A stretch of 53,441 nt of DNA from DASVDE01 sp963740065. Lineage in GTDB: Bacteria > Actinomycetota > Thermoleophilia > Solirubrobacterales > 70-9. A program made the translations under genes and the position numbers. The DNA lies in NCBI GenBank assembly GCA_963740065.1, contig CAVUCS010000010.1, positions 1-53,441 of the forward strand, written 5' to 3'. The notes below the pieces were generated by a model. The model was given only the letters and a program-made list of their open reading frames with translations. It searched no databases and was not told the DNA's origin. Shown piece after piece: positions 8,824-16,201 of the stretch (the first letter of the stretch is position 1; every line of letters starts with the position of its first letter).

Positions 8824-9900
8824 CTACGCGGAGAGCTCCGCCAACACGGTTTCTGTCATCTCCGCCGTACCGACTGCCTCGTCGCCATCCGTCGCCAGAT
8901 CAGGAGTGCGCAAGCCGCGTTCGAGCACGGCGTCGACGGCGACCTCAATTCGCGCCGCATCGTCGGGCCGGTCGAGTCCGTGGCGAAGCAGCATTGCCGT
9001 GGAAAGGAAGGTGGCGAGCGGGTTGGCGACTCCCTGCCCGGCGATGTCGGGGGCGGAGCCATGGACGGGCTCGAAGAGCCCCGGCGCGCCGGCCTCACCG
9101 AGACTCGCCGAGGGCAGCATCCCGAGTGAGCCGGTGAGCATCGCGGACTCGTCGCTGAGGATGTCGCCGAAGAGGTTCTCGGTGACGATCACGTCGAATT
9201 CCGCCGGGCGCGAGACTAGCTGCATCGCGGCGTTGTCGACCAAGAGATGATCCAAGCCGACATTGGGATAGTCGCCGGCGACCCGGCCGACCACTTCGCG
9301 CCAGAGGCGAGAGGTCTCCAGCACATTGGCCTTGTCGACCGAAGTGACGCGTGGCTTGCGGGAGGAGCCCTCGGCGCGGCGGCGGGCGGCCTCGAAAGCG
9401 GCGCGAGCGATCCGCTCGATCTCGGCGACCGAGTATTCGCAGGTGTCGTGAGCGACGTCACCGTCGCGCCCGCTGTCGCCAAAGTAGATGCCCCCGGTCA
9501 GCTCGCGGACGACAAGCAGATCAGTTCCGACGATCCTCTCCTCGCGCAGCGGGCTCGACGCGACCAGCGCCGGGCTGGGGCGCACCGGCCGCAGATTGGC
9601 GTAGAGCCCCATCCCCTTGCGCAAGCCCAACAGGCCCTGTTCGGGGCGGGGAGCGTCTGGATCGGTCGTATCCCATTTCGGCCCGCCGACCGCACCGAGC
9701 AAAACAGCGTCGGCGGCGCGACAGGCATCGAGCACCTCCTCGGTGAGGGCGACGCCGTGCTCGTCGATCGAGCAGCCCCCCATGAGGCGCTCATCGAACT
9801 CGAACCCTCCCAGCGCCTCAAGCAGCTGACGAGCGGCATCGACAATCTCGGGGCCAATCCCGTCTCCGGGCAAAAGGACTATGCGTGGTGAGCTGTTCAC
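8824..9900 (-). CDS. leuB: 3-isopropylmalate dehydrogenase
   Basis: NAD-dependent oxidative decarboxylation of 3-isopropylmalate in leucine synthesis; the same enzyme handles 3-methylmalate on the citramalate route to isoleucine. 358 residues from a GTG at 9900; the homologous sequence RIVLLPGDGIGPEIVDAAR begins five codons later, so the longer in-frame extension into the methyltransferase gene is rejected. Visible motifs are GLYANLRPVR, VVRELTGGIYFG, and the metal/NAD segment ENLFGDILSDESAMLTGSLG followed by EPVHGSAPDIAGQ. It lies 19 bases after the methyltransferase gene and 18 bases before ilvE. Confidence 0.95.
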   Translation of the reverse strand: MNSSPRIVLLPGDGIGPEIVDAARQLLEALGGFEFDERLMGGCSIDEHGVALTEEVLDACRAADAVLLGAVGGPKWDTTDPDAPRPEQGLLGLRKGMGLYANLRPVRPSPALVASSPLREERIVGTDLLVVRELTGGIYFGDSGRDGDVAHDTCEYSVAEIERIARAAFEAARRRAEGSSRKPRVTSVDKANVLETSRLWREVVGRVAGDYPNVGLDHLLVDNAAMQLVSRPAEFDVIVTENLFGDILSDESAMLTGSLGMLPSASLGEAGAPGLFEPVHGSAPDIAGQGVANPLATFLSTAMLLRHGLDRPDDAARIEVAVDAVLERGLRTPDLATDGDEAVGTAEMTETVLAELSA

Positions 9901-9919
9901 GGGCGGAGACTCTATGCGG

Positions 9920-10681
9920 CTACGCCGAGGAGCGAGCTTCGATGTTGAGGCGGACGTAGCGAAGGACGAGGGGCTTTGGCAGCTCTTCGTCCACCGCGTC
10001 AGTGAAAGGCTCACGCAGCTCGGGCGGTAGCTGTTCGTGATGCGCCGCCAGGCCGACAACGGCGACGTACTCGCGGGGGTCCTCCGGTTCGACGACGCGC
10101 TCTTCCACCCAGCAGCGAACATCGACGAAGCCGGCTCTGGTCAGACGGGCCTCGGTTTCCTCGACCGTCGCGTAGTGCCAGGGCTCTGGCCGCCTGGCGA
10201 GGTATCCAGCGAACGGCTCGCGCTCGGCGGCGCGCTTTACCGCCGCCACCCAGTTGGCCACGTTTCCCTCGCCACCGCACTGGGCGGCCAGCTGCCCGCC
10301 GGGCTTAAGCGCTTTGCGCAGCTGAAGGAATAGCGCGTCGTGATCGAAGACCCAATGGAAGACCGCGTTGGAAAAGACGGCATCGACCGTTTCCGGGAGA
10401 TCCAGCGAAAGTAAGTCCGAGTGGGTGAAGGAAACGCGATCGCCGTAAGGGGCGAGCGCTTCACGCGCCTCCGCGATCATCGATTCGGAGCCGTCGACGC
10501 CGACCACGTGGCCACGCGGGAGCCGGTCGGCGAGCAAGCGCGTCACCCGCCCCGATCCGCAACCGGCATCGAGAACGGTTTCATCCCCATCCAAAGGCAA
10601 GCGGGCCAGAACATCTTTGGCCCAGGCCTCCTGCGGCGCCGCGAGGCGATCGTAGGTCTTCGCGTCCCAGTCGGTCGTCAT
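9920..10681 (-). CDS. SAM-dependent methyltransferase, trans-aconitate methyltransferase-like
   Basis: Class I Rossmann methyltransferase of 253 residues. Motif I is VLDAGCGSGRVT (about 36-47), followed by VVGVDGSESMIAEAREAL and the post-motif FSNAVFHWVFDHDALF, which resembles the Tam sub-family pattern of nucleotide site, FANASLQW-type motif and acidic helix. Tam methylates trans-aconitate, a by-product of aconitase. In yeast the related Tmt1 also methylates 3-isopropylmalate (established knowledge). Here the gene sits between leuD and leuB, with gaps of 12 and 19 bases, exactly where isopropylmalate and isopropylmaleate are made, so a leucine-pathway intermediate is a reasonable candidate substrate (inference). 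The generic methyltransferase call is firm; the substrate is a hypothesis. Confidence 0.8.
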   Translation of the reverse strand: MTTDWDAKTYDRLAAPQEAWAKDVLARLPLDGDETVLDAGCGSGRVTRLLADRLPRGHVVGVDGSESMIAEAREALAPYGDRVSFTHSDLLSLDLPETVDAVFSNAVFHWVFDHDALFLQLRKALKPGGQLAAQCGGEGNVANWVAAVKRAAEREPFAGYLARRPEPWHYATVEETEARLTRAGFVDVRCWVEERVVEPEDPREYVAVVGLAAHHEQLPPELREPFTDAVDEELPKPLVLRYVRLNIEARSSA

Positions 10682-10693
10682 TGAACAGCGGAG

Positions 10694-11257
10694 CTATAGG
10701 GCGGTGGTTGTTGGGCCCCTGTCGGTGGCGCCGGAGGACTCGAAGGCATCGATGGCGCCCGCGTTCTCCAGGGTGATGCCGATGTCGTCGAGGCCGTTGA
10801 GCAGCCGGTGTTTGACGTCGTGTTCGACAGCGAACTCGAAGACACCACCAGCGCAGGTCACGGTTTCGTCATCGACGTCGATGCGCGCCTCACCGGCCTC
10901 CGCGACCGCGCGGCACTGCTCTTCGTTGAGGACCGCCGGCAACAGCCCAATCTTGGTGCAGTTGGAATAGAAGATGTCGGCGAATGACGGGGCGATGATC
11001 GCCTCGAAGCCGAAGTCCTGCAACGCCCAGGGGGCGTGCTCGCGGGAGGAGCCGCAGCCGAAGTTGCGTCCCGCGACCAGGATCGGGTTCGGCTCCAGCT
11101 CGATCTCGCCGGAGCGGATCCAGTCGTAGAAGAGGAACTCGCCGAAGCCGGTCCGCTCGACCCTCTTAAGGAACTGCTTGGGGATGATCTGGTCGGTATC
11201 GACGTCGGCCCGGTCCAGCACCGAGACCTTGCCTTCGATCAAGTCAATCGGTCGCAT
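10694..11257 (-). CDS. leuD: 3-isopropylmalate dehydratase, small subunit
   Basis: Small (swivel-domain) subunit of isopropylmalate isomerase, which pairs with LeuC. 187 residues from the ATG at 11257, beginning MRPIDLIEGKVSVLDRADVD. It shows DTDQIIPKQFLKR and the substrate-loop GRNFGCGSSREHAPWAL, followed by the buried Cys-containing FYSNCTKIGLLP. A longer in-frame ORF upstream overlaps leuC and is rejected. Only two bases separate it from the leuC stop, so the two subunits are likely co-translated. Confidence 0.94.
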   Translation of the reverse strand: MRPIDLIEGKVSVLDRADVDTDQIIPKQFLKRVERTGFGEFLFYDWIRSGEIELEPNPILVAGRNFGCGSSREHAPWALQDFGFEAIIAPSFADIFYSNCTKIGLLPAVLNEEQCRAVAEAGEARIDVDDETVTCAGGVFEFAVEHDVKHRLLNGLDDIGITLENAGAIDAFESSGATDRGPTTTAL

Positions 11258-11259
11258 CT

Positions 11260-12645
11260 CTAGCTCCAATCCCTGATGTCTACGAAACGTCCTTCGATCG
11301 CCGCCGCCGCGGCCATCTTCGGACTGACCAAGTGGGTCCTCCCACCCTTGCCCTGCCGCCCTTCGAAATTGCGGTTTGAGGTGGAAGCGCAACGCTCGCC
11401 CTCGGCGAGGGTGTCGGGGTTCATCCCCAGGCACATCGAGCAGCCCGCCTCGCGCCATTCGAAGCCGGCTGAGCGGAAGACCTCGTCGAGGCCCTCCTCC
11501 TCGGCAGTGGCTTTCACCGCCTGCGAGCCGGGAACGACCATGCCCCGCACCGAACCGGCGACCTCGCGCCCGTCGACGACCTCGGCCGCCTCGCGCAGGT
11601 CCTCGATCCGCGAGTTCGTGCAGGAGCCGATGAAGACGCGGTCAAGCGAGACTTCGGTCATCGGCGTGCCGGGCTCCAGGGCCATGTAGGCCAGCGCCCG
11701 CTGGGCCGACTCTCGATCGGCGGGTGAATCCATCGCAGCCGGGTCGGGAACAGAGTCGGTCACCTCAATGACCATCCCGGGTGTGGTTCCCCAGGTGACC
11801 ATCGGTGAGAGGCTCGAGGCGTCGATCTCGACCTCAGTGTCGAAGCCCGCGCCCTCGTCAGTCGGCAGCGCCCGCCAACTTTCGACCGCCGCCTCGAAGT
11901 CAGCCGGCGCGGCCGCGCGGTCTCGGACCCACTCAAACGTCGTCTCGTCGGGCGCGATCATCCCGGCCCGGCCGCCGCCCTCGATCGTCATGTTGCAGAT
12001 CGTCATCCGACCCGGCATCGAAAGAGCCTCGATTGCCGGACCGGCGTACTCGACCGCGTGGCCGACCATGCCGCCGGTGCCGAGACGACCGATCGTCGCC
12101 AGGATCAAGTCCTTCGGCGTCACCCCTGCGCTCAGTTCTCCCGAATAGGAGATCCGCATCGTCTTCGGCCGCTTCTGCACCAGGCATTGGGTCGCCAGCA
12201 CGTGTTCGACCTCGGAGGTGCCAATACCGAACGCGAGCGCGCCGAAGGCGCCATGAGTAGAGGTGTGGCTGTCGCCGCAAACAATCGTCATCCCCGGCTG
12301 GGTAACGCCCAGCTCAGGGCCGATCACATGCACAATGCCCTGGCGCTCGGAGCCCAGGGAGTAGACGGGGATGCCGAACTCTTCGCAGTTGCGCTCCAGC
12401 GTCTCTACCTGGATGCGGGAGAGCTTGTCGGCGATCAGCCCCGCTGCCTTGGTCCCATCCGTGGGGACGTTGTGGTCGGCGGTGGCGATCGTCTTGTCGG
12501 CTCTCCGCACGCCTCGGCCGCCCAAGCGCAGACCGTCGAAGGCCTGCGGTGAAGTGACTTCGTGGACCAGGTGAAGGTCGATGTAGATCAACCCGTCGGA
12601 GACCTCGTGGGACTCCCAGATCTTGTCGAACATCGTTTGCGGCAT
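11260..12645 (-). CDS. leuC: 3-isopropylmalate dehydratase, large subunit
   Basis: [4Fe-4S] hydro-lyase of the aconitase superfamily that interconverts 2- and 3-isopropylmalate. 461 residues. The cluster cysteines are visible in FIGSCTNSRIEDL and in CSMCLGMNPD; other family features are the N-terminal IYIDLHLVHEVTSPQAFDGL and the active-site GDSHTSTHGAFG. It starts 11 bases after the XRE regulator ends and leads directly into leuD. With CimA present, the enzyme probably also isomerises citramalate to methylmalate (known for LeuCD in such organisms). Confidence 0.95.
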   Translation of the reverse strand: MPQTMFDKIWESHEVSDGLIYIDLHLVHEVTSPQAFDGLRLGGRGVRRADKTIATADHNVPTDGTKAAGLIADKLSRIQVETLERNCEEFGIPVYSLGSERQGIVHVIGPELGVTQPGMTIVCGDSHTSTHGAFGALAFGIGTSEVEHVLATQCLVQKRPKTMRISYSGELSAGVTPKDLILATIGRLGTGGMVGHAVEYAGPAIEALSMPGRMTICNMTIEGGGRAGMIAPDETTFEWVRDRAAAPADFEAAVESWRALPTDEGAGFDTEVEIDASSLSPMVTWGTTPGMVIEVTDSVPDPAAMDSPADRESAQRALAYMALEPGTPMTEVSLDRVFIGSCTNSRIEDLREAAEVVDGREVAGSVRGMVVPGSQAVKATAEEEGLDEVFRSAGFEWREAGCSMCLGMNPDTLAEGERCASTSNRNFEGRQGKGGRTHLVSPKMAAAAAIEGRFVDIRDWS

Positions 12646-12656
12646 CGGCCCTCCTC

Positions 12657-13244
12657 CTAGCTCCGCCGCAGGCCGGCGGCGATTACGGCGAGGAAGCGCG
12701 TTGGCTTTTCGCCCTTGTTCTCAAAATGGTGGGGAAGATCGGCATCGAAGGTAACGCTGTCACCTTCGCTGATCTCGTAGCGGGTCCCGTCGACGATCAG
12801 CGCCAGGGTCCCGGAGAGGACCACTGCCGTCTCGCGGCTTCCCGGCTCATGCATTGGTGGGTCTTTGCGCCCACCTGTCGCGGCGCCCGGCTCCAGCGTG
12901 TGCAGGGAAACATCGGCGCGCTGTCCCGGCAACGGCGGGGTCAGCTCCTCGAAACGATGCCCACCGCGATCGAATCGGCGGCGTTCTCCGGCTCGACTCA
13001 CCGTGACGTGCTGTCCCTCGTCCAAGCGCAGTAACTGGGAGAGCGTCAGATCCAGCCCGCTCGCGATCCTCCCCGCGATCGCCAGCGTTGGACTGGTCTC
13101 TCCGCGTTCCACCTGCGAGAGCATTGGGGCGCTGACGCCGCTCCGTTCAGCGAGATCGCGCAACGAGAGCCCCATCGCTTCCCGCAGTGCGCGAACTCGA
13201 TCGCCGACGGCGGTGGGGGTCTTTGTCTCGACGGCTATGCTCAT
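12657..13244 (-). CDS. XRE-family regulator with C-terminal cupin domain
   Basis: Transcription regulator of 195 residues. Residues about 14-72 form an XRE helix-turn-helix (VRALREAMGLSLRDLAERSG, then VSAPMLSQVERGETSPT). The C-terminal half is a small cupin barrel (SRETAVVLSGTLALIVDGT, GDSVTFDADLPHHFEN), the usual small-molecule sensor of this family. The ATG at 13244 is chosen because the upstream extension to 13313 lacks HTH homology and would read through a palindromic operator-like site. It is the first gene of the leuCD operon with an 11-base gap, which makes it a candidate regulator of that operon and of itself. The ligand is unknown; a leucine-pathway metabolite is a guess. Confidence 0.88.
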   Translation of the reverse strand: MSIAVETKTPTAVGDRVRALREAMGLSLRDLAERSGVSAPMLSQVERGETSPTLAIAGRIASGLDLTLSQLLRLDEGQHVTVSRAGERRRFDRGGHRFEELTPPLPGQRADVSLHTLEPGAATGGRKDPPMHEPGSRETAVVLSGTLALIVDGTRYEISEGDSVTFDADLPHHFENKGEKPTRFLAVIAAGLRRS

Positions 13245-13250
13245 CCGTTC

Positions 13251-13266
13251 GTACGCTATCACGTAC
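13251..13266. promoter_or_regulatory. Operator-like inverted repeat before the XRE regulator
   Basis: Inverted repeat GTACG-N6-CGTAC seven bases upstream of the regulator start codon. On the minus strand the context reads TTGTACGTGATAGCGTACGAA, so the symmetry extends imperfectly to both flanks. A TAATAC-like hexamer lies just upstream on the same strand and could be a -10 element. The position fits autoregulation by the XRE protein and, through it, of leuCD. Repeat symmetry is seen; function is inferred. Confidence 0.45.
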
Positions 13267-13348
13267 AAATGTATTACCCGCTTTTCACGCTCCAGAGCGG
13301 ATCTGAGCCCCACCCGTCTGAAGAGAGGCGTATGGTGGCCGGCTCTTT

Positions 13349-13930
13349 ATGGGCAGGGAAATACAGAACCCTGTGATTCGCCTTAAGGCGGCATGGGCTC
13401 TTTTTATGGCGCTGTTGGCTGCCATGGCGATGCATGCTGCCTCCGCGCCGGCAAGGTCAGGGTTCTGCGGCGCAGCCGGCGAACCGCCGGCGCGGGCCTC
13501 CCACCACCAGCTACGCACTTCGATGCTGTGCCTGATCAATCGCGCCCGAGAGCACCGGGGAATTCAGTCGCTTCGCTACAGCGAGCAGTTGCGCCGCGCG
13601 GCAACTGGCCATTCCGAGGACATGGTCCGCCGCGGGTACTTCTCCCACTACGGGCCGAACGGAGGCGACATCACCGTGCGCATCGCGCGAGCCGGGTACC
13701 TGTCAAGCGCGTCGGCGTATGCGATCGGCGAAAACATTGGCGGTGGCCCCGGCCGCCGCTTCGGCTCCGCCATCGCGGTCTTCCGCTCATGGATGCACAG
13801 CCCCGAACATCGGGCCAACATCTTCGATCGCCGCTTTCGCGACTTTGGAGTCGGCGTCGCACGCGGGTATCCACTCGGAGGAGGCCGGGAGGCAGCCACC
13901 TTCACGCTCGACCTCGGCAGTCGCCGTTAG
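13349..13930 (+). CDS. Secreted CAP/SCP-domain protein (YkwD-like)
   Basis: 193 residues with a signal peptide (about 1-33: basic start, hydrophobic ALFMALLAAMAMHAASA) and a CAP domain. Domain hallmarks are LINRAREHRG, the two histidine regions HSEDMVRRGYFSH and WMHSPEHRANIF, and YAIGENIGGG between them. Bacterial CAP proteins are extracellular and of mostly unknown function. It diverges from the XRE regulator with about 100 bases between the starts. No clear Shine-Dalgarno precedes the ATG, so the transcript may be nearly leaderless. Its 3' end overlaps the convergent membrane protein gene by 4 bases. Confidence 0.85.
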   Translation: MGREIQNPVIRLKAAWALFMALLAAMAMHAASAPARSGFCGAAGEPPARASHHQLRTSMLCLINRAREHRGIQSLRYSEQLRRAATGHSEDMVRRGYFSHYGPNGGDITVRIARAGYLSSASAYAIGENIGGGPGRRFGSAIAVFRSWMHSPEHRANIFDRRFRDFGVGVARGYPLGGGREAATFTLDLGSRR

Positions 13931-14406
13931 AGCTCCTCGACGACCTCTCGCTCGACCTCGGCGACCTCGCGCTCCAGGTCTTCGAAGACCTGCTCCTCGA
14001 AGAAGGTGATTTGGGCGGCAACGAAGGTCAGGTAGATCGCCGTCGCCGTAAATCCGCCCACCGGCCAGGCGGCCGCGCCCACGATGAAATGCGCGGCGAG
14101 GGATGCCGCGCCAACGGACGCGGTGACGGGCACGAAATGAAAGCTGCCCCACAGCACCGGATGACTGGTGGCCCTGGCGCGCACCTGTGGACTGTCCCGG
14201 AACGCCGCCGCCCCGACTGCGGCGAAGGCGAACACCGCGCCGAACATGAAGAGGAGTGCTTCGAGAGTAGTCGGCACTCCGCGGGCATGGATCAGCACGG
14301 CCCCGGTCGTCCACACGGTCAGCGTGTACCCGTAGGGGCCGGCGCTGGTCCCTACCGCTTTGCGCAGCCCGTGGCGATACCGGTCTCGCAGTGGGGGCGG
14401 CGACAT
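13927..14406 (-). CDS. Small membrane protein of unknown function
   Basis: 159 residues that I do not recognise. Four hydrophobic segments are visible (about residues 24-42, 48-67, 83-105 and 112-132), then an acidic, probably helical C-terminus rich in Glu and Val (QVFEDLEREVAEVEREV). The gene follows leuA by five bases on the same strand and may be co-transcribed with it. Coding status rests on the good codon-position GC pattern and the tight packing with both neighbours. Confidence 0.6.
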   Translation of the reverse strand: MSPPPLRDRYRHGLRKAVGTSAGPYGYTLTVWTTGAVLIHARGVPTTLEALLFMFGAVFAFAAVGAAAFRDSPQVRARATSHPVLWGSFHFVPVTASVGAASLAAHFIVGAAAWPVGGFTATAIYLTFVAAQITFFEEQVFEDLEREVAEVEREVVEEL

Positions 14407-14411
14407 CTGAC

Positions 14412-15998
14412 CTACGGGCCGGGCGTTCGCTCGATCGCCGCGTCTGCGGTCGCCGCCTCCGCCTCGCGGATCGCAGCGCCCTCGAGCGCGTTCGAGAGCG
14501 CCCGCACGTAAGCCCGGGCCGAGGCTTCGAGGATGTCGGTGGCAACCCCCTGACCGGTTGCCAAGCGTCCGGCCGCGCGCAGCATCACGGTGACCTGTCC
14601 GAGCGCGTCCTCCCCCCCGGTCACGGCCTCAACCGTGTATTGGCGCAGCTCACACTCGGTGCCGCTTGCTCTCTGGATCGCACGGAAAATCGCGTCCACC
14701 GGCCCGTCGCCGCTCGACTCGCCAACCGATTCTTCGCCAGATGGCATCTTCACAGCCACCCTCGCCATCGGCTCGCGTCGAGATCCGGCCTCGACTTCGA
14801 ACCAGGCCATCTCGTGCGCATCGGCGCGCTCCCGCATCTCATCGGAGACGATCGCTTCCAGGTCCAGCGCGGTCACTTGCTTCTTTCGATCCGCCACTTC
14901 CTTGAAGCGCTTGAAGGCGGCGTTGAGCGCATTGCCCTCGACCTTGAAGCCAAGCTGCTCGAGCGCGTCGCGCAAAGCGTGGCGGCCGGAGTGCTTGCCC
15001 AGCACGATCGAGTTCGACTCCAGGCCGACCTCGGTCGCGTCCATGATCTCGTAGGTGGAGCGCTCCTTGAGGACGCCGTCCTGGTGAATCCCCGACTCAT
15101 GGGCGAAGGCGTTGCGACCCACGATCGCCTTGTTGGGCTGAATCGCATAGCCGGTCAAGCGCGAGACCATCCGGCTGGTTCGAGCCAGCTCGCGGGTGTT
15201 GACTTCGGTGCTCAGCCCGTGCGCATCCTCACGCGTGCGGACAAGCATCACTATCTCCTCCAGCGAGCAGTTGCCGGCTCGCTCACCGATTCCATTGATC
15301 GCGCACTCGACCTGACGAGCGCCGGCCAGCAGTCCGGCATATGAGTTGGCAACCGCCATCCCCAGGTCGTCGTGGCAATGGACCGAGGTCTCAATGTCAC
15401 CGAGCCCCGGAACCAGCTCGTAGAGGCGGCGGAAATAGGCGGCGTACTCCTCAGGCGTCGTGTAGCCGACCGTATCCGGGATATTGACGACCGTCGCGCC
15501 CTCCTCCACCGCGATCGCGCAGACCTCGGCGGTGAACTCGATGTCGGCACGGGTCGCGTCCATCGGCGAGAACTCGACGTCCTCGCAGTAGGACTTGGCG
15601 AGCGCCACAGCCGCCCGCGCCTGTCCCTTGACGTCCTCGCGGTCGGTCTGCAGTTGGTACTGGATGTGGATGTCGGAGGTGGAGATGAAGGTATGGATCC
15701 GAGGGCGCGCGGCATCTCTGACCGCCCCCCAGGCAGCATCGATGTCAGCCTTGTGGGTCCGAGCCAGGCCGCAAATCGTCGGCCCCTCGACCCGGCGAGA
15801 GATCTCCTGAACCGCTTCGAAATCTCCGGGCGATGTAATCGGGAAACCGGCTTCGATCACGTCAACTCCGAGGCGGGCGAGCTGCTGGGCGATCTCGACC
15901 TTCTCGGCCGTGTTCAGCGAGATGCCGGGCGATTGCTCGCCATCCCTCAGCGTGGTGTCGAATATGTGGACGCGGTTGGCGTCAGATGCTGGTCCCAC
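14412..15998 (-). CDS. leuA: 2-isopropylmalate synthase
   Basis: First committed step of leucine synthesis: acetyl-CoA plus 2-ketoisovalerate gives 2-isopropylmalate. 528 residues: DRE-TIM barrel with IFDTTLRDGEQSPGISL, metal/substrate-binding HCHDDLGMAVANS and NGIGERAGNCSLEE, AFAHESGIHQDGVLK, and a C-terminal regulatory domain (about 385-510) that binds leucine in this family. The start is GTG at 15998, preceded by a very strong ribosome binding site (16003-16015, GGAGGAGG core). It is separated from leuCDB and has its own leader region with a leucine-rich peptide and stems, so leucine probably controls it both at expression and allosterically. Confidence 0.95.
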   Translation of the reverse strand: MGPASDANRVHIFDTTLRDGEQSPGISLNTAEKVEIAQQLARLGVDVIEAGFPITSPGDFEAVQEISRRVEGPTICGLARTHKADIDAAWGAVRDAARPRIHTFISTSDIHIQYQLQTDREDVKGQARAAVALAKSYCEDVEFSPMDATRADIEFTAEVCAIAVEEGATVVNIPDTVGYTTPEEYAAYFRRLYELVPGLGDIETSVHCHDDLGMAVANSYAGLLAGARQVECAINGIGERAGNCSLEEIVMLVRTREDAHGLSTEVNTRELARTSRMVSRLTGYAIQPNKAIVGRNAFAHESGIHQDGVLKERSTYEIMDATEVGLESNSIVLGKHSGRHALRDALEQLGFKVEGNALNAAFKRFKEVADRKKQVTALDLEAIVSDEMRERADAHEMAWFEVEAGSRREPMARVAVKMPSGEESVGESSGDGPVDAIFRAIQRASGTECELRQYTVEAVTGGEDALGQVTVMLRAAGRLATGQGVATDILEASARAYVRALSNALEGAAIREAEAATADAAIERTPGP

Positions 15999-16118
15999 TG
16001 GACCTCCTCCTTCTCTGCTTCGCTCGAATGACCTTGTCTCTCGCGGCTATCGCGCCGCCCAGCGCTATTCCCCCCGAAGGGGGAGGAGAAGGAGAAGCGC
16101 CAGGGTGTTGGGCCGGTG
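15991..16118 (-). promoter_or_regulatory. Putative leucine attenuator of leuA
   Basis: RNA-level control region on the minus strand. Visible parts: (1) Leu codons at 16086-16097 (CTTCTCCTTCTC) complementary to the leuA Shine-Dalgarno tract at 16004-16015 (GAGAAGGAGGAG), 12 pairs with one G-U; (2) a 5-bp GC stem with a C(UUCG)G tetraloop at 16070-16083, covering the last leader codons; (3) a GCGGC/GCCGC stem at 16043-16058; (4) a GGTCC/GGACC stem at 15991-16004 that puts the GTG start in its 4-base loop. No U-run is present, so control is more likely translational than by transcription termination. A ribosome stalled on the Leu codons would keep the ribosome site free (inference). Confidence 0.6.
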
Positions 16119-16124
16119 CATCAT
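16065..16124 (-). CDS. leuA leader peptide, leucine-rich
   Basis: Nineteen-codon ORF, MMHRPNTLALLLLLPLRGE, ending in TAG 66 bases before leuA. Seven of 19 codons are Leu (CTG, CTT, CTC, CTT, CTC, CTC, CTT), five of them consecutive. This composition and position match amino-acid leader peptides; leucine-rich leaders before leuA have been proposed for other actinobacteria by comparative work. There are two adjacent ATG codons (16124 and 16121). No strong ribosome site precedes them. A TACGCT hexamer at 16141-16146 could be a -10 element, which would give a very short 5' end. Confidence 0.7.
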   Translation of the reverse strand: MMHRPNTLALLLLLPLRGE

Positions 16125-16201
16125 TCGGTCGCCCGAGCTTAGCGTAGGCTGCGGCCATCGCCAAGCCGGAGCAACGCACCCCCTGGCTCGCTCTCTTCGC
16201 G

